From positions 1-43,752 of the forward strand of contig JANSYC010000032.1 of the NCBI GenBank assembly GCA_024742605.1: DNA of 43,752 nt, in the 5' to 3' direction. The notes under the pieces are model-generated. The model ran no database searches and was not told the DNA's origin. It saw only the letters and a program-made list of their open reading frames with translations. The position numbers were made by a program, and so were the translations under genes. This document shows positions 1 to 7,089 of the stretch, piece by piece (positions within the stretch are counted from its first letter, which is position 1; each line of letters opens with the position of its first letter). The stretch is from Alphaproteobacteria bacterium. Its GTDB lineage: Bacteria > Pseudomonadota > Alphaproteobacteria > Thalassobaculales > Thalassobaculaceae.

Positions 1-758
1 CGTGTCAGGTCTACGCCCTGCGCGCGATCGAGGCGCAGTTGGGGTTCGAGCGCCTCTATGTCATCGGAACCCCCTGCTCCGACAACACGACGACCGAACG
101 GTTTCACGAGTTTCTTGCCCTTTTGAGCGACGATCCGGACAGCATCACCTATCTTGAGTTCCGGGCGGATTATTATGTGGAGCTGCGCTTCGCCGACGGC
201 TCCAAGCGTGAAATTCCCTTCCTGCTGCTGCCGATCTCCAAGCTGCCGGGAGATTTCTTCCCGCTGACCTGTCGGACCTGTGTCGACTACACCAATGTGC
301 TGGCGGACATCACGGTCGGCTATATGGGCGGCGAGGGGGATCAGTGGCTGCTGGTACGCAACGAGACTGGCGAGGAACTTGTCTCGTTGCTGGGCGATGA
401 GGTGGATCTGTCCGAACCGGGCTCCGCCGGAAAGCGGGCCGGGCCTGTCACCGGTTTCATGAAGAACACTGAACGCGCCGCCGGGGGGCTTCCCCTGCGG
501 GGCATGCCCAACTGGATCCGGCCGCTGGTCGGCTGGCTGATGCCGCGAATAGGTCCCCGCGGTCTGGAATTCGCCCGCGCGCGGGTCGAGATGAAAGCCG
601 TTGAAACCATCCTCCACCTGCGCCGGCAGAAGCCGAAGAACATGAAACACATGGTTCCGGAGCATGTCTGGAAGCTTGTGGAGCCCTACGGTCTGCAGGC
701 GGAAGACGGGGAACGGCGGTCTTCGTCCATCGACGCTTCGCGCCCGGACTCGGATTAG
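1..758 (+). CDS. FrhB-like coenzyme F420 hydrogenase/dehydrogenase beta-subunit family protein, 5' end missing
   Basis: The reading frame is open from base 3 to the TAG at 756-758, so about 251 C-terminal residues are visible and the N-terminus lies outside the window. The visible part opens with CQVYALRAIEAQLGFE and continues LYVIGTPCSDNTT, followed by a CRTCVDY cysteine pair and DITVGYMGG. These match the C-terminal domain of the FrhB/FdhB family, flavin- and 4Fe-4S-containing electron-transfer proteins that include F420-reducing hydrogenase beta subunits and the divinyl chlorophyllide reductase BciB. The substrate cannot be told from this fragment. No other F420 or chlorophyll gene is in the window, so the name reflects family only. 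The last 25 or so residues are polar and probably disordered. The gene is convergent with the histidine kinase that follows. Confidence 0.8.
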   Translation, partial: CQVYALRAIEAQLGFERLYVIGTPCSDNTTTERFHEFLALLSDDPDSITYLEFRADYYVELRFADGSKREIPFLLLPISKLPGDFFPLTCRTCVDYTNVLADITVGYMGGEGDQWLLVRNETGEELVSLLGDEVDLSEPGSAGKRAGPVTGFMKNTERAAGGLPLRGMPNWIRPLVGWLMPRIGPRGLEFARARVEMKAVETILHLRRQKPKNMKHMVPEHVWKLVEPYGLQAEDGERRSSSIDASRPDSD

Positions 759-879
759 CCGACGCCGTACTGGCCCAAACCGACCGAGGGCGATAAGCGC
801 CATCTGTTGATGAATAGGCGAAATGCGTTACGGGTCCTGTACATGGTTCCGTGCCGAGACCTTACGGCCACGAGCGCAT

Positions 880-2841
880 TCAGGCAGATCCCAGGTCGCT
901 GTCGGTCTGTACCCGTGCCGGATCGAACGTCACCAGAATATGGGTTCCCGCACCGAGCACGCTCTTTATACTGAGCGTGCCGCCGTGCAATACGGTGAAG
1001 GCCTGGGCGAGGGGCAGACCGAGTCCGACCCCCTCGTAGCTGCGTGACAGACGGGTGTCGGCCTGCTCGAACGGGCGGAGGACCTTGTCGATATCATCGG
1101 GTGCAATGCCCACACCGTTGTCCTTGACGCTGAGACGGGCGCCGTTTTCGTCGAAGGTGACGTCGACCTCGACATGGCAATCGGCGCCGGAAAACTTGAT
1201 CGCGTTCGAAATCAGGTTGATGGCGACCTGACGGATCATCCGCGCATCGGCCCATAGTCCGGGCGAGGTCTTCGGAAACCACTGGGTCACGTGCTGCGGT
1301 GAGACTCCGTGACGGTTCCGAGCGATATCGCAGGCGGCCGACACCTCGCGGGCCAGATCAATCCAACTCTCCCGCAGAACCAGCTGGCCCATTTCGACCC
1401 GGGACATGTCCAGCACATCCTCGATCAGCCGATGGAGTTGGGTGCCGCTTGCCCGGATGCTTTCGACGTAATCGAGATATCTGGGATCCCCCAGCTTGCC
1501 GTGCAGCTGTTCCTTGACCAGGTCCGAAAAACCGATGATCGCGTTCAGCGGCGTGCGCAATTCGTGGCTGACCGTCGCGAGGAAAAGAGTTTTGGCGCGA
1601 TTGGCGATCTCCGCGTTCTGCAATGCATTCTCCAGTTCCTGCCGGGTTCTGAAGATCGCTCGGTCTGCCTCCGACTCGTCGCTCGCCGTGCCACGGTAGC
1701 CTGTGAACGCGCCGTTCTCATCGAACACGGGAACGCCGGAGATGCGCCAGTTCCGCAATTCGCCTTCTGGAGAGGGGATTATGTAGCGAAAGTCTCGAAA
1801 CGGCTCTCGGCGTTCCAGGATGCGCAAATGTTCGGCCCATCTGGGATCCGTCTCGGGGCTGGCGCCGATGAAGTCCCACCGTGTCGTTCCGAGCAGGCTC
1901 GTGATCGGAGGGGCGAAGCCAAGGTCGCCGGTATCGACCAGTGCGGTGAATTTATGCTCGGTGTCGGTTTCCCAGAACCGGTCGGAGCTGGCGTCGACGA
2001 AATCCCGAAACCTCTGCTCGCTGTCGGAGACCTTCCGCTCCGCCCGCTTCAGCTCCGTCACGTCGAGGACCGTGGTCAGACGGGCACCGTCCGGCAGGAC
2101 ATGGTCCCGCACCAGCACCCAGAAGCCGGGAGTCGGTTCCTGCAGGATCGTCCTGTCGCCGGCCTTGCGGACCGCAAGGCGCCAGTTGATGAAGGATTCA
2201 AGGGAGTCGAAGCCGAACGGGACCGGTTTGCCTTGCAGCCATTCCCGCAGATGGCACTCAAAGGTCTCCCCGAGCCTCATTTTCCGGCCGTCCACCGCGC
2301 TCATCTGATGAATGCGGGCGTTGGCGTAGATCAGCCGGTCGGCGCTGTCCCAGATGTGAAACCCGTCGGAGGTGTAGTCGAGGGCGGTCTTCAGAGTTTC
2401 GAGGGAGATCTCGCCTGTGGTGCGAATTGAGGCGGCCACGCCCCTGCTGGTGTAGGAGGTCACGAAGCCGCCGTCCGGCGTCGGCTTGCCGACGATATCG
2501 AGTATCGTGCCGTCGGGGCGGACCCGCTCGAACCGGTGCGGCCTCCGATGGCGGGCCCGGTCCAACCGTTCGGCGACCAGTGTTTCGATATTGCCGGGGC
2601 CGTATTCGCCGCGCTCCGCGTTGAATCGCAGAAAAGCCTCAAGCGGTGTTCCCGGCCGGCAGAGCGACTCCGGAAACTCCAGCAATTCCTGGTATTTTGA
2701 ATTGCAAGTGACCAGAATCAAAGAGCTATCGAAAACAGAGACACCGCATTCAAGTAAATCGAGGACCTCACCGGAGGAAGGAGAGCCGTCCGAGGAAATG
2801 TTCGACTTGGCAGAACCAAGAGTTTGGCGGTCTCGGGTCAC
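880..2841 (-). CDS. PAS-domain hybrid-less sensor histidine kinase
   Basis: A 653-residue kinase with no transmembrane segment, so probably cytosolic. PAS-like regions lie at about 25-135, 150-265 and 275-390, the last closing in a PAC-like stretch. A short coiled linker (395-420) leads to the dimerisation and phosphoacceptor helix SHELRTPLNAIIGFSD, with the phosphorylated His at 426. The HATPase domain follows: N-box Asn546 in NLISNAIKF, G1 box DNGVGIA (574-580), F-box PFEQAD (590-595) and G2 box GVGLGLP (604-610). There is no receiver domain and no response regulator nearby, so it is an orphan kinase. The signal is unknown. The start chosen is GTG at 2841, the only plausible start before the first PAS region. 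No clear ribosome-binding site precedes it, so the exact start is uncertain. It lies downstream of purS behind terminator-like hairpins and is probably transcribed separately. Confidence 0.9.
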   Translation of the reverse strand: MTRDRQTLGSAKSNISSDGSPSSGEVLDLLECGVSVFDSSLILVTCNSKYQELLEFPESLCRPGTPLEAFLRFNAERGEYGPGNIETLVAERLDRARHRRPHRFERVRPDGTILDIVGKPTPDGGFVTSYTSRGVAASIRTTGEISLETLKTALDYTSDGFHIWDSADRLIYANARIHQMSAVDGRKMRLGETFECHLREWLQGKPVPFGFDSLESFINWRLAVRKAGDRTILQEPTPGFWVLVRDHVLPDGARLTTVLDVTELKRAERKVSDSEQRFRDFVDASSDRFWETDTEHKFTALVDTGDLGFAPPITSLLGTTRWDFIGASPETDPRWAEHLRILERREPFRDFRYIIPSPEGELRNWRISGVPVFDENGAFTGYRGTASDESEADRAIFRTRQELENALQNAEIANRAKTLFLATVSHELRTPLNAIIGFSDLVKEQLHGKLGDPRYLDYVESIRASGTQLHRLIEDVLDMSRVEMGQLVLRESWIDLAREVSAACDIARNRHGVSPQHVTQWFPKTSPGLWADARMIRQVAINLISNAIKFSGADCHVEVDVTFDENGARLSVKDNGVGIAPDDIDKVLRPFEQADTRLSRSYEGVGLGLPLAQAFTVLHGGTLSIKSVLGAGTHILVTFDPARVQTDSDLGSA

Positions 2842-2853
2842 AGTGAATCACGT

Positions 2854-2869
2854 AAAAAGTGTTAGACAC
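2854..2869 (-). terminator. Short hairpin with T-run between purS and the histidine kinase
   Basis: Read on the minus strand, GTGT-CTA-ACAC is followed directly by TTTTT. A four-pair stem is weak on its own, but it sits just after the larger inverted repeat at 2872-2922. The two together could end the purC-purS transcript before the kinase gene. Confidence 0.4.
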
Positions 2870-2871
2870 CT

Positions 2872-2922
2872 GGATATGACGCGCAGCTCGAAACATTCAA
2901 GAGCGTGCGCATTTACATATCC
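2872..2922 (-). repeat. Nested imperfect inverted repeat after purS
   Basis: The outer arms GGATATG (2872-2878) and CATATCC (2916-2922) pair perfectly. Inside them GCGC (2881-2884) pairs with GCGC (2907-2910), and GCTC (2886-2889) with GAGC (2901-2904), leaving an 11-base loop. The purC-purS transcript would read through it 18 bases after the purS stop. It could be a terminator stem, an mRNA-stabilising 3' structure, or an operator for the kinase gene. Confidence 0.45.
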
Positions 2923-2939
2923 ACACCGATGTCGCCGCA

Positions 2940-3182
2940 TCACGGATCGATTCGGATCGCGTAGTTCTCGATCACCGAATTGGCCAGCAGCTTCTCGCAC
3001 ATCGCCTTGACCTCGGCCTCGGCCGCGGCCTGGTCCGTTTGGGCCAGTTCGATTTCGATGACCTTGCCCTGTCTGACTTCGCCGACGCCCTGAAAGCCGA
3101 GCGTGCCGAGCGCGTGCCCGATCGCCTTGCCCTGGGGGTCGAGGACGCCGGTCTTCAGGGTCACATGTACCGTAGCCTTCAT
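2940..3182 (-). CDS. purS: Phosphoribosylformylglycinamidine synthase subunit PurS
   Basis: PurS is the small subunit that bridges PurQ (glutaminase) and PurL (synthetase) in the FGAM synthase step of purine synthesis. The 80-residue protein begins MKATVHVTLKTGVLDPQGKA and carries the usual beta-alpha-beta layout with IGHALGTLGF and EVRQGKVIEIEL, matching family length and sequence. An in-frame start 57 bases upstream (3239) would add an arginine-rich, unrelated leader, so ATG at 3182 is preferred. It follows purC by 61 bases on the same strand and is presumably cotranscribed. The purQ and purL genes usually found next to it are not here: a histidine kinase follows instead. Confidence 0.93.
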   Translation of the reverse strand: MKATVHVTLKTGVLDPQGKAIGHALGTLGFQGVGEVRQGKVIEIELAQTDQAAAEAEVKAMCEKLLANSVIENYAIRIDP

Positions 3183-3243
3183 GAGTTTTCGTCCCGTTCT
3201 CGCCACATCGTGCGCAGCGGTGCCGCAGCGCCGCCGCATTCGG

Positions 3244-4008
3244 TTACTGGATTCCCTGCGGACCCTTCAGGTCCATCGGCCCGGCCTCCGGCAGGACGCC
3301 CAGCCGGCGAGCGACTTCCTGATAGGCTTCCTTCACCCCGCCGAGATCCCGGCGGAACCGGTCCTTGTCGAGCTTCTCGTTGGTCTTGGTATCCCAGAGC
3401 CGGCAGTTGTCGGGGCTGATCTCGTCGGCCAGCACGATCTGCATGTCATCCTCCGAGTAAACCCGACCGAACTCCAGCTTGAAATCGACTAAGCGAAGAC
3501 CGACGCCCAGGAACATCCCGATCAGGAAGTCGTTGACCCGCAGGGACAGGGCAACCATGTCGTCCAGATCCTGAACCCCGGCCCATCCGAACGCCGTGAT
3601 GTGGTCTTCCGAGATCATGGGATCCCCAAGCTCATCGGACTTGTAATAGTACTCGATGATCGCGCGGGGCAGGGGCGTTCCCTCCTCGATCCCGAAACGC
3701 TTGGCGATCGAGCCGGCGGCGACATTGCGGATCACGACCTCGATCGGGATGATCTCGACCTGGCGGACCAGCTGCTCGCGCATGTTCAGACGGCGGATGA
3801 AGTGGGTCGGGATGCCGATATCGTTCAGCCGGGTCATCAGGAACTCGCTGATTCGGTTGTTCAGCACGCCCTTGCCGGTGATCGTTCCCTTTTTTTCGTT
3901 GTTGAACGCCGTCGCATCGTCCTTAAACGACTGGATCAAGGTCCCGGGCTCCGGCCCCTCGTACATGATCTTGGCCTTGCCCTCGTAGATCTTCCGGCGT
4001 CTGGACAT
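3244..4008 (-). CDS. purC: Phosphoribosylaminoimidazole-succinocarboxamide synthase (SAICAR synthetase)
   Basis: PurC joins aspartate to CAIR using ATP, giving SAICAR in de novo purine synthesis. The 254-residue protein has the family length and signatures: KIYEGKAK near the N-terminus (6-13), [16 protein letters not shown] (85-100), the SAICAR synthetase motif LVDFKLEFG (173-181) and [13 protein letters not shown] (194-206). The start ATG at 4008 is followed by [10 protein letters not shown], the expected N-terminus. A candidate promoter lies about 75 bases upstream and carries a perfect palindrome between its two boxes, which suggests repressor control. purS follows in the same direction. 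Confidence 0.97.
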   Translation of the reverse strand: MSRRRKIYEGKAKIMYEGPEPGTLIQSFKDDATAFNNEKKGTITGKGVLNNRISEFLMTRLNDIGIPTHFIRRLNMREQLVRQVEIIPIEVVIRNVAAGSIAKRFGIEEGTPLPRAIIEYYYKSDELGDPMISEDHITAFGWAGVQDLDDMVALSLRVNDFLIGMFLGVGLRLVDFKLEFGRVYSEDDMQIVLADEISPDNCRLWDTKTNEKLDKDRFRRDLGGVKEAYQEVARRLGVLPEAGPMDLKGPQGIQ

Positions 4009-4083
4009 TTACGCGTTCCTTTTTCCTGGCGGCGCGCCCCGGACTGTCTCGGTCGACCCGAAGCCAGCGCCCGCCCACGGCTC

Positions 4084-4112
4084 CGTATATCAACGCTGTC
4101 AGCGTTACTCAA
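4084..4112 (-). promoter_or_regulatory. purC promoter with palindromic operator candidate in the spacer
   Basis: On the minus strand a -35-like TTGAGT (4112-4107) is separated by exactly 17 bases from a -10-like TATACG (4089-4084). The spacer holds the perfect 6-3-6 palindrome AACGCTGACAGCGTT (4106-4092). A palindrome between the two promoter boxes is a classic repressor or activator position. Predicted transcription would start near 4077 and leave a leader of about 70 bases before the purC ATG. Confidence 0.55.
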
Positions 4113-4118
4113 TCATGT

Positions 4119-4138
4119 GCGCGCCGACATCGGCGCGC
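4119..4138 (-). terminator. GC-rich perfect hairpin downstream of the NRDE gene
   Basis: GCGCGCCG (4119-4126) and CGGCGCGC (4131-4138) form an eight-pair stem with a four-base loop, 25 bases after the stop of the minus-strand NRDE gene. No T-run follows, so as an intrinsic terminator it is incomplete. It may act with Rho or insulate the adjacent purC promoter. Confidence 0.4.
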
Positions 4139-4162
4139 CCGGTCTTCGCCGTGGTCCGTGGG

Positions 4163-4966
4163 TCAGCGGTCTGAGCCGTCCGCCGGACCTAAATCCTCGA
4201 CCGGGTTATAGGGATTGGTATCGGGGCTGCCTGCCGCAAACAGAAAGATTGGCTTCGCAGGGGAGGTCGAACCCGGTTCCGCGCTTTGACCCGGCAGCGG
4301 CAGCGCGATAAGGGCCGAGCTTGAGGTTCCGAACCCGGTGTCCAGGCGAAAATTCATGGCGGCATTGGCCGAGGTGTTACCGGCGTGATCGGAGGCACCC
4401 ATAAGCATCGACCAGGCGCTCCACTCATCGGTATCGGGTCGGGGCGCAGGTGCGGCACGGAACCGTGGCAGATACCGTTTGGCGCGGTCCGAGTGTTCGA
4501 TGTCGTTCAGGTCATGGGCGGTCAGCATGGAGACACCTTCGGGCACCCGCATCGGTGTCACTGGGCCTGATTCGTCTCGGTGGGCCAGCCAGATCGCATC
4601 CCGATTGTCCGCCACGAACATGTTGAACGGCCGATAGCTGCTGGGCTCGACATCGGCGATGGCCCGCGCCGCATCGATCGCATCGGCGTGGTCCAGCGCT
4701 TCCAGAACCAGCTCGCCGCGCGACCGCTTTCCGAAGCCCGGCCCGAGTGTGCCGTGCCGGTTCAGGATGCACGCGACCACTCCGTGCTCATTGATCCCGA
4801 GCCAGCTTCCGCCCGCAAGTTCATCCATGCCCGCGATGGTTTCCGGGCGATCAGGCCAGTGTCGACCCGGTGGCTTCCACGGACGGTCGATCATCTCATC
4901 CCGATTTGCGGCAAGGATCAACGGCCACGAGTGGCCGGAGCGGCGGAGGATTACGAGTGTGCACAT
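4163..4966 (-). CDS. NRDE family (TANGO2-like) protein
   Basis: A 267-residue protein starting MCTLVILRR, with the family-defining tetrapeptide NRDE at 21-24 (LAANRDEMIDRPW) and GGSWLGINEHGVVACILNR further on. NRDE/TANGO2 proteins (formerly DUF833) resemble Ntn-hydrolases, with a conserved Cys right after the initiator Met, present here as Cys2. Eukaryotic TANGO2 has been linked to heme and lipid handling, but the bacterial role is unsettled. The longer frame starting at 5005 would bury Cys2 behind an unrelated 13-residue leader, so ATG at 4966 is chosen. It sits upstream of purC on the same strand, separated by a GC-rich hairpin, and diverges from DUF1476. Confidence 0.88.
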   Translation of the reverse strand: MCTLVILRRSGHSWPLILAANRDEMIDRPWKPPGRHWPDRPETIAGMDELAGGSWLGINEHGVVACILNRHGTLGPGFGKRSRGELVLEALDHADAIDAARAIADVEPSSYRPFNMFVADNRDAIWLAHRDESGPVTPMRVPEGVSMLTAHDLNDIEHSDRAKRYLPRFRAAPAPRPDTDEWSAWSMLMGASDHAGNTSANAAMNFRLDTGFGTSSSALIALPLPGQSAEPGSTSPAKPIFLFAAGSPDTNPYNPVEDLGPADGSDR

Positions 4967-5064
4967 GTCTGAAAAGTGCTCTGTTTCGCCGCCGGGAGCA
5001 AGCACGCCGTGCTGCGGCCTGCGTCGGCGATATGCTATGGTGAACAGCGGCGCAATCGCATGCC

Positions 5065-5085
5065 GGTCGACCGTTCACATCGACC
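5065..5085. promoter_or_regulatory. Inverted repeat in the NRDE/DUF1476 divergent region
   Basis: GGTCGA (5065-5070) and TCGACC (5080-5085) are perfect inverted arms nine bases apart in the 221-base region between the two divergent genes. The layout fits a dimeric regulator site, but six-base arms in GC-rich DNA can arise by chance. I do not see a confident promoter beside it. Confidence 0.25.
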
Positions 5086-5151
5086 GAAGGCCGGTGTAGT
5101 GTCCGCCGCGAAACCGTGGCCGATGGGACACGAGAGGATGACCGCGAACCG

Positions 5152-5171
5152 GCGATCACAGCTCTGATCGC
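5152..5171 (+). promoter_or_regulatory. Inverted repeat just before the DUF1476 ribosome-binding site
   Basis: GCGATCA (5152-5158) and TGATCGC (5165-5171) pair perfectly around a six-base loop and end two bases before the strong Shine-Dalgarno AGGAGGA (5174-5180). It could be an operator, or an mRNA hairpin next to the ribosome-binding site that affects translation of the F1-ATPase inhibitor gene. Confidence 0.4.
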
Positions 5172-5187
5172 ATAGGAGGATCTTGGA

Positions 5188-5511
5188 ATGAGTGGCTTCG
5201 ACGACCGCGAACGGGCCGAGGGCAGCAAGTTTGCCCATGACGAGGAGATGTTGTTCAAGGCGCGGGTGCGCAGGGACCGTAAGGTCGGTCTTTGGGTGGC
5301 CGAGGAGTTCTTGAACATCAAGGGTGACGATGCCGCGAATTTCGCCGGCGAGGTCGTGGCCTCCGATTTCGAAAAGCCCGGCGACGAGGATGTGATCGAA
5401 TTTGTCATGACCAGGATCAAGGAGGCCGGAGCGGATCTGACGGAGGCGCGCCTGCGTCACCATATGGATGAGATGCTGAAGATCTCTATCGAGGAACTGA
5501 AGGCGGAATAG
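5188..5511 (+). CDS. DUF1476 protein, alphaproteobacterial F1-ATPase zeta subunit (inhibitor)
   Basis: The 107-residue protein (MSGFDDRERAEGSKFAHDEE at the start, LWVAEEFLNIKG in the middle) belongs to DUF1476. In Paracoccus denitrificans the family member is the zeta subunit that blocks ATP hydrolysis by F1Fo-ATPase. It inserts its flexible N-terminal region into the catalytic head, in a role similar to mitochondrial IF1. The N-terminal 20 residues here are charged and probably unstructured, followed by a helical bundle, as in the family. A very strong Shine-Dalgarno (AGGAGGA) eight bases before the ATG fixes the start. The purC-purS neighbourhood is a common address for this gene in the class. 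ATP12, an F1 assembly factor, lies elsewhere in the window. Confidence 0.9.
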   Translation: MSGFDDRERAEGSKFAHDEEMLFKARVRRDRKVGLWVAEEFLNIKGDDAANFAGEVVASDFEKPGDEDVIEFVMTRIKEAGADLTEARLRHHMDEMLKISIEELKAE

Positions 5512-5550
5512 AGCCTTTCCCGAAGCCGCGACCCGCCGAGTACCGACAGA

Positions 5551-6576
5551 ATGACCGTAGCAGCGCTCCTGCCCGGGGACCGGGTGCCAAACCTGACATT
5601 CCCGGACCTCAACGGCAAAAGCCGTTCCCTTTATCTCGAGGTTTTCGGGGGCCCTATCTTGATGGTGATCGCTCCGAGCCCGGATGCCGCTCCGTCACGG
5701 GACCTGATATCGGGGCTGAGCCGCCACACCAATGCTCTATCGAAGGCGGGTGCCCATAGTTTCATTCTGACCACCAATCAGCCGAGCGGCGGCCTGGATA
5801 AAAGCGCGCTCGTGATGATCGATCCGTATGGCGACGGCATGCGGCTGTTCCGTCCGTTCCGCGGCGACTCGCAGGAGGAAAAGGACCGGGCAAAAGCATC
5901 GGTGGCGCTTCTGGACCCCAACCAGCGTGTGGTTGAAGTCTTCACGGTGGAGAATCACCGGGATCCGCTTGGCGAAGCGGTCAGACGGGCAACCGGTGTC
6001 GCGGAGATTTGGTCCCGCCAGCCCGTGAGGCTTGATCGGGCGGCGCCGGTGATGATTCTGGATAAACTGATGTCGACGGCGCTCCGGGAGGAACTGATCG
6101 CCAATTGGGAATCGGATAATGCCGAAGGAACGGTGAGCGACGGTTTCAAGAACATCGCCGACCCGAGCGTGAAGCAGAACCGCGAACACGTGGTCACCGA
6201 TCCGGATCTTCAGCGACGCGTTGCACAGGAGATCGGGCCGCGCGTGGTCAATGAGATCCAGAAGGTCTTCAATTATCGTCTGCCGTTGCGGTTCGAAATG
6301 CTCACCGTTCTGGGATACGATTCGAAACGGGCCGATTTCTTCGGGCCGCACCGGGATAACCTTCGATCCAATCAGCGCCGAAGATTCGCTCTGTCCCTGA
6401 ATTTAAATGACGAATACGAGGGCGGCGAGCTTGTGTTTCCGGAATACGGGCCCCATACCTACGGCCCGCCTTCTGGGGCGGGCGCGGTGTTCAGCTGCGA
6501 ACTGCTTCACAGGGCGCTGCCGGTCCGTTCGGGACGGCGGCTGGTGCTGACGACCTTTCTGATCGAGCCCAAGTGA
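5551..6576 (+). CDS. Redoxin-like/2-oxoglutarate-Fe(II) oxygenase fusion protein
   Basis: A 341-residue two-domain protein. Residues 1-150 resemble an AhpC/TSA-type thioredoxin fold (LLPGDRVPNLTFPDLNGK at the start, then ILMVIAPSPDAAPS and VALLDPNQRVVEVF), but the place where a peroxidatic Cys would sit has none. The only Cys in the protein is at 316. Residues 165-341 form a prolyl-4-hydroxylase-like 2OG-Fe(II) dioxygenase: metal ligands His267 and Asp269 (GPHRDN) and His320 (LLHRALP), with Arg329/Arg330 placed to bind 2-oxoglutarate, and strand GGELVFPEYG between. The oxygenase half therefore looks active, and the redoxin half looks like a non-redox binding domain. The substrate is unknown; related oxygenases hydroxylate proline in proteins. 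It follows DUF1476 by 39 bases and precedes the ribosomal protein cluster. Confidence 0.83.
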   Translation: MTVAALLPGDRVPNLTFPDLNGKSRSLYLEVFGGPILMVIAPSPDAAPSRDLISGLSRHTNALSKAGAHSFILTTNQPSGGLDKSALVMIDPYGDGMRLFRPFRGDSQEEKDRAKASVALLDPNQRVVEVFTVENHRDPLGEAVRRATGVAEIWSRQPVRLDRAAPVMILDKLMSTALREELIANWESDNAEGTVSDGFKNIADPSVKQNREHVVTDPDLQRRVAQEIGPRVVNEIQKVFNYRLPLRFEMLTVLGYDSKRADFFGPHRDNLRSNQRRRFALSLNLNDEYEGGELVFPEYGPHTYGPPSGAGAVFSCELLHRALPVRSGRRLVLTTFLIEPK

Positions 6577-6667
6577 GTTTTGCAGACCGAAAAACGCGGA
6601 AAGAGTGGCAAGGAAATCCAATATTTAGCTCTTTTCGGAAAAGCATGACGAATTCGGAAAAAAGCGG

Positions 6668-6696
6668 TTGACCCGCAGGGGTCCCGTCAATATGTT
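6668..6696 (+). promoter_or_regulatory. Sigma70-type promoter of the S10 operon
   Basis: TTGACC (6668-6673) and TATGTT (6691-6696) are separated by 17 bases, the ideal spacing for housekeeping sigma factor. Predicted transcription begins near 6703. It is the best promoter match in the spacer before rpsJ and points in the right direction. Confidence 0.65.
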
Positions 6697-6868
6697 CCGC
6701 AAACCTTTTGGGGCTGGCCGTGACCGCGGCGCTTGAAACCCAGGACTTCCCCGAAGCCCTGAAGTTTCGCCCGGTCAAACGCAGTCTCGGATGTCGGGAG
6801 TTAAAGCTTCCCCAAAAGGACCAGTCGATGGCCGCGACCAGTATCCACTGGCGTGTTCGTCGTATTTC

Positions 6869-6915
6869 GTGTCGGACGCGTCCGCAGGCCTTCGGGCAGA
6901 TGGCCGTTCCGACAC
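6869..6915 (+). promoter_or_regulatory. Stem-loop in the S10 operon leader
   Basis: GTGTCGGA (6869-6876) pairs perfectly with TCCGACAC (6908-6915). The 31-base interval contains GCC-TTCG-GGC, a short stem capped by the very stable UUCG tetraloop. In Escherichia coli the S10 leader folds into hairpins through which L4 represses its own operon. This element lies in the same place but I cannot show homology. Confidence 0.5.
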
Positions 6916-7089
6916 GGCGCCGCATCGGAACGGGAAACCGGCGTGGCGTTGACAAGTGAGGAACGGTCCCCGGTGCGCAAGCGCAGGACCAAACGAGTTT
7001 CGGTCTTTCCATCAGGGAAGGCCGCATTGCAGATTTCGGCCCGGTGGCAGACGACCCGCTCGCCGACCGAAGAGTGAGAGAAGCGGACT

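Larger units (their letters stand above)
6577..7089 (+). other. Gene-free leader region of the S10 ribosomal operon
   Basis: No convincing gene is present in these 513 bases. The frames that stay open lack a credible start and ribosome-binding site. The region contains a near-repeat of TTCGGAAAA (about 6634-6657), a promoter at 6668-6696 and a stable stem-loop at 6869-6915. If the promoter is used, rpsJ has an untranslated leader of nearly 390 bases. The genes rpsL, rpsG, fusA and tuf, often placed before rpsJ in this class, are absent. Confidence 0.7.

Noticed and set aside
1309-2430. Long plus-strand open frame of 373 codons opposite the histidine kinase
   Set aside because: It is a mirror of a high-GC coding strand; the kinase frame carries all conserved boxes, while this frame shows no domain and a composition rich in Arg, Pro and Gly.
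6708-6959. Plus-strand open frame of 83 codons in the S10 leader
   Set aside because: Starts with TTG without a Shine-Dalgarno, has an Arg-rich sequence with no hydrophobic core, and overlaps the proposed leader stem; a leader peptide cannot be fully excluded.
6949-6971. Second TTGACA element close to rpsJ as a promoter
   Set aside because: The -35-like hexamer is perfect, but nothing resembling a -10 box stands 16-18 bases downstream.
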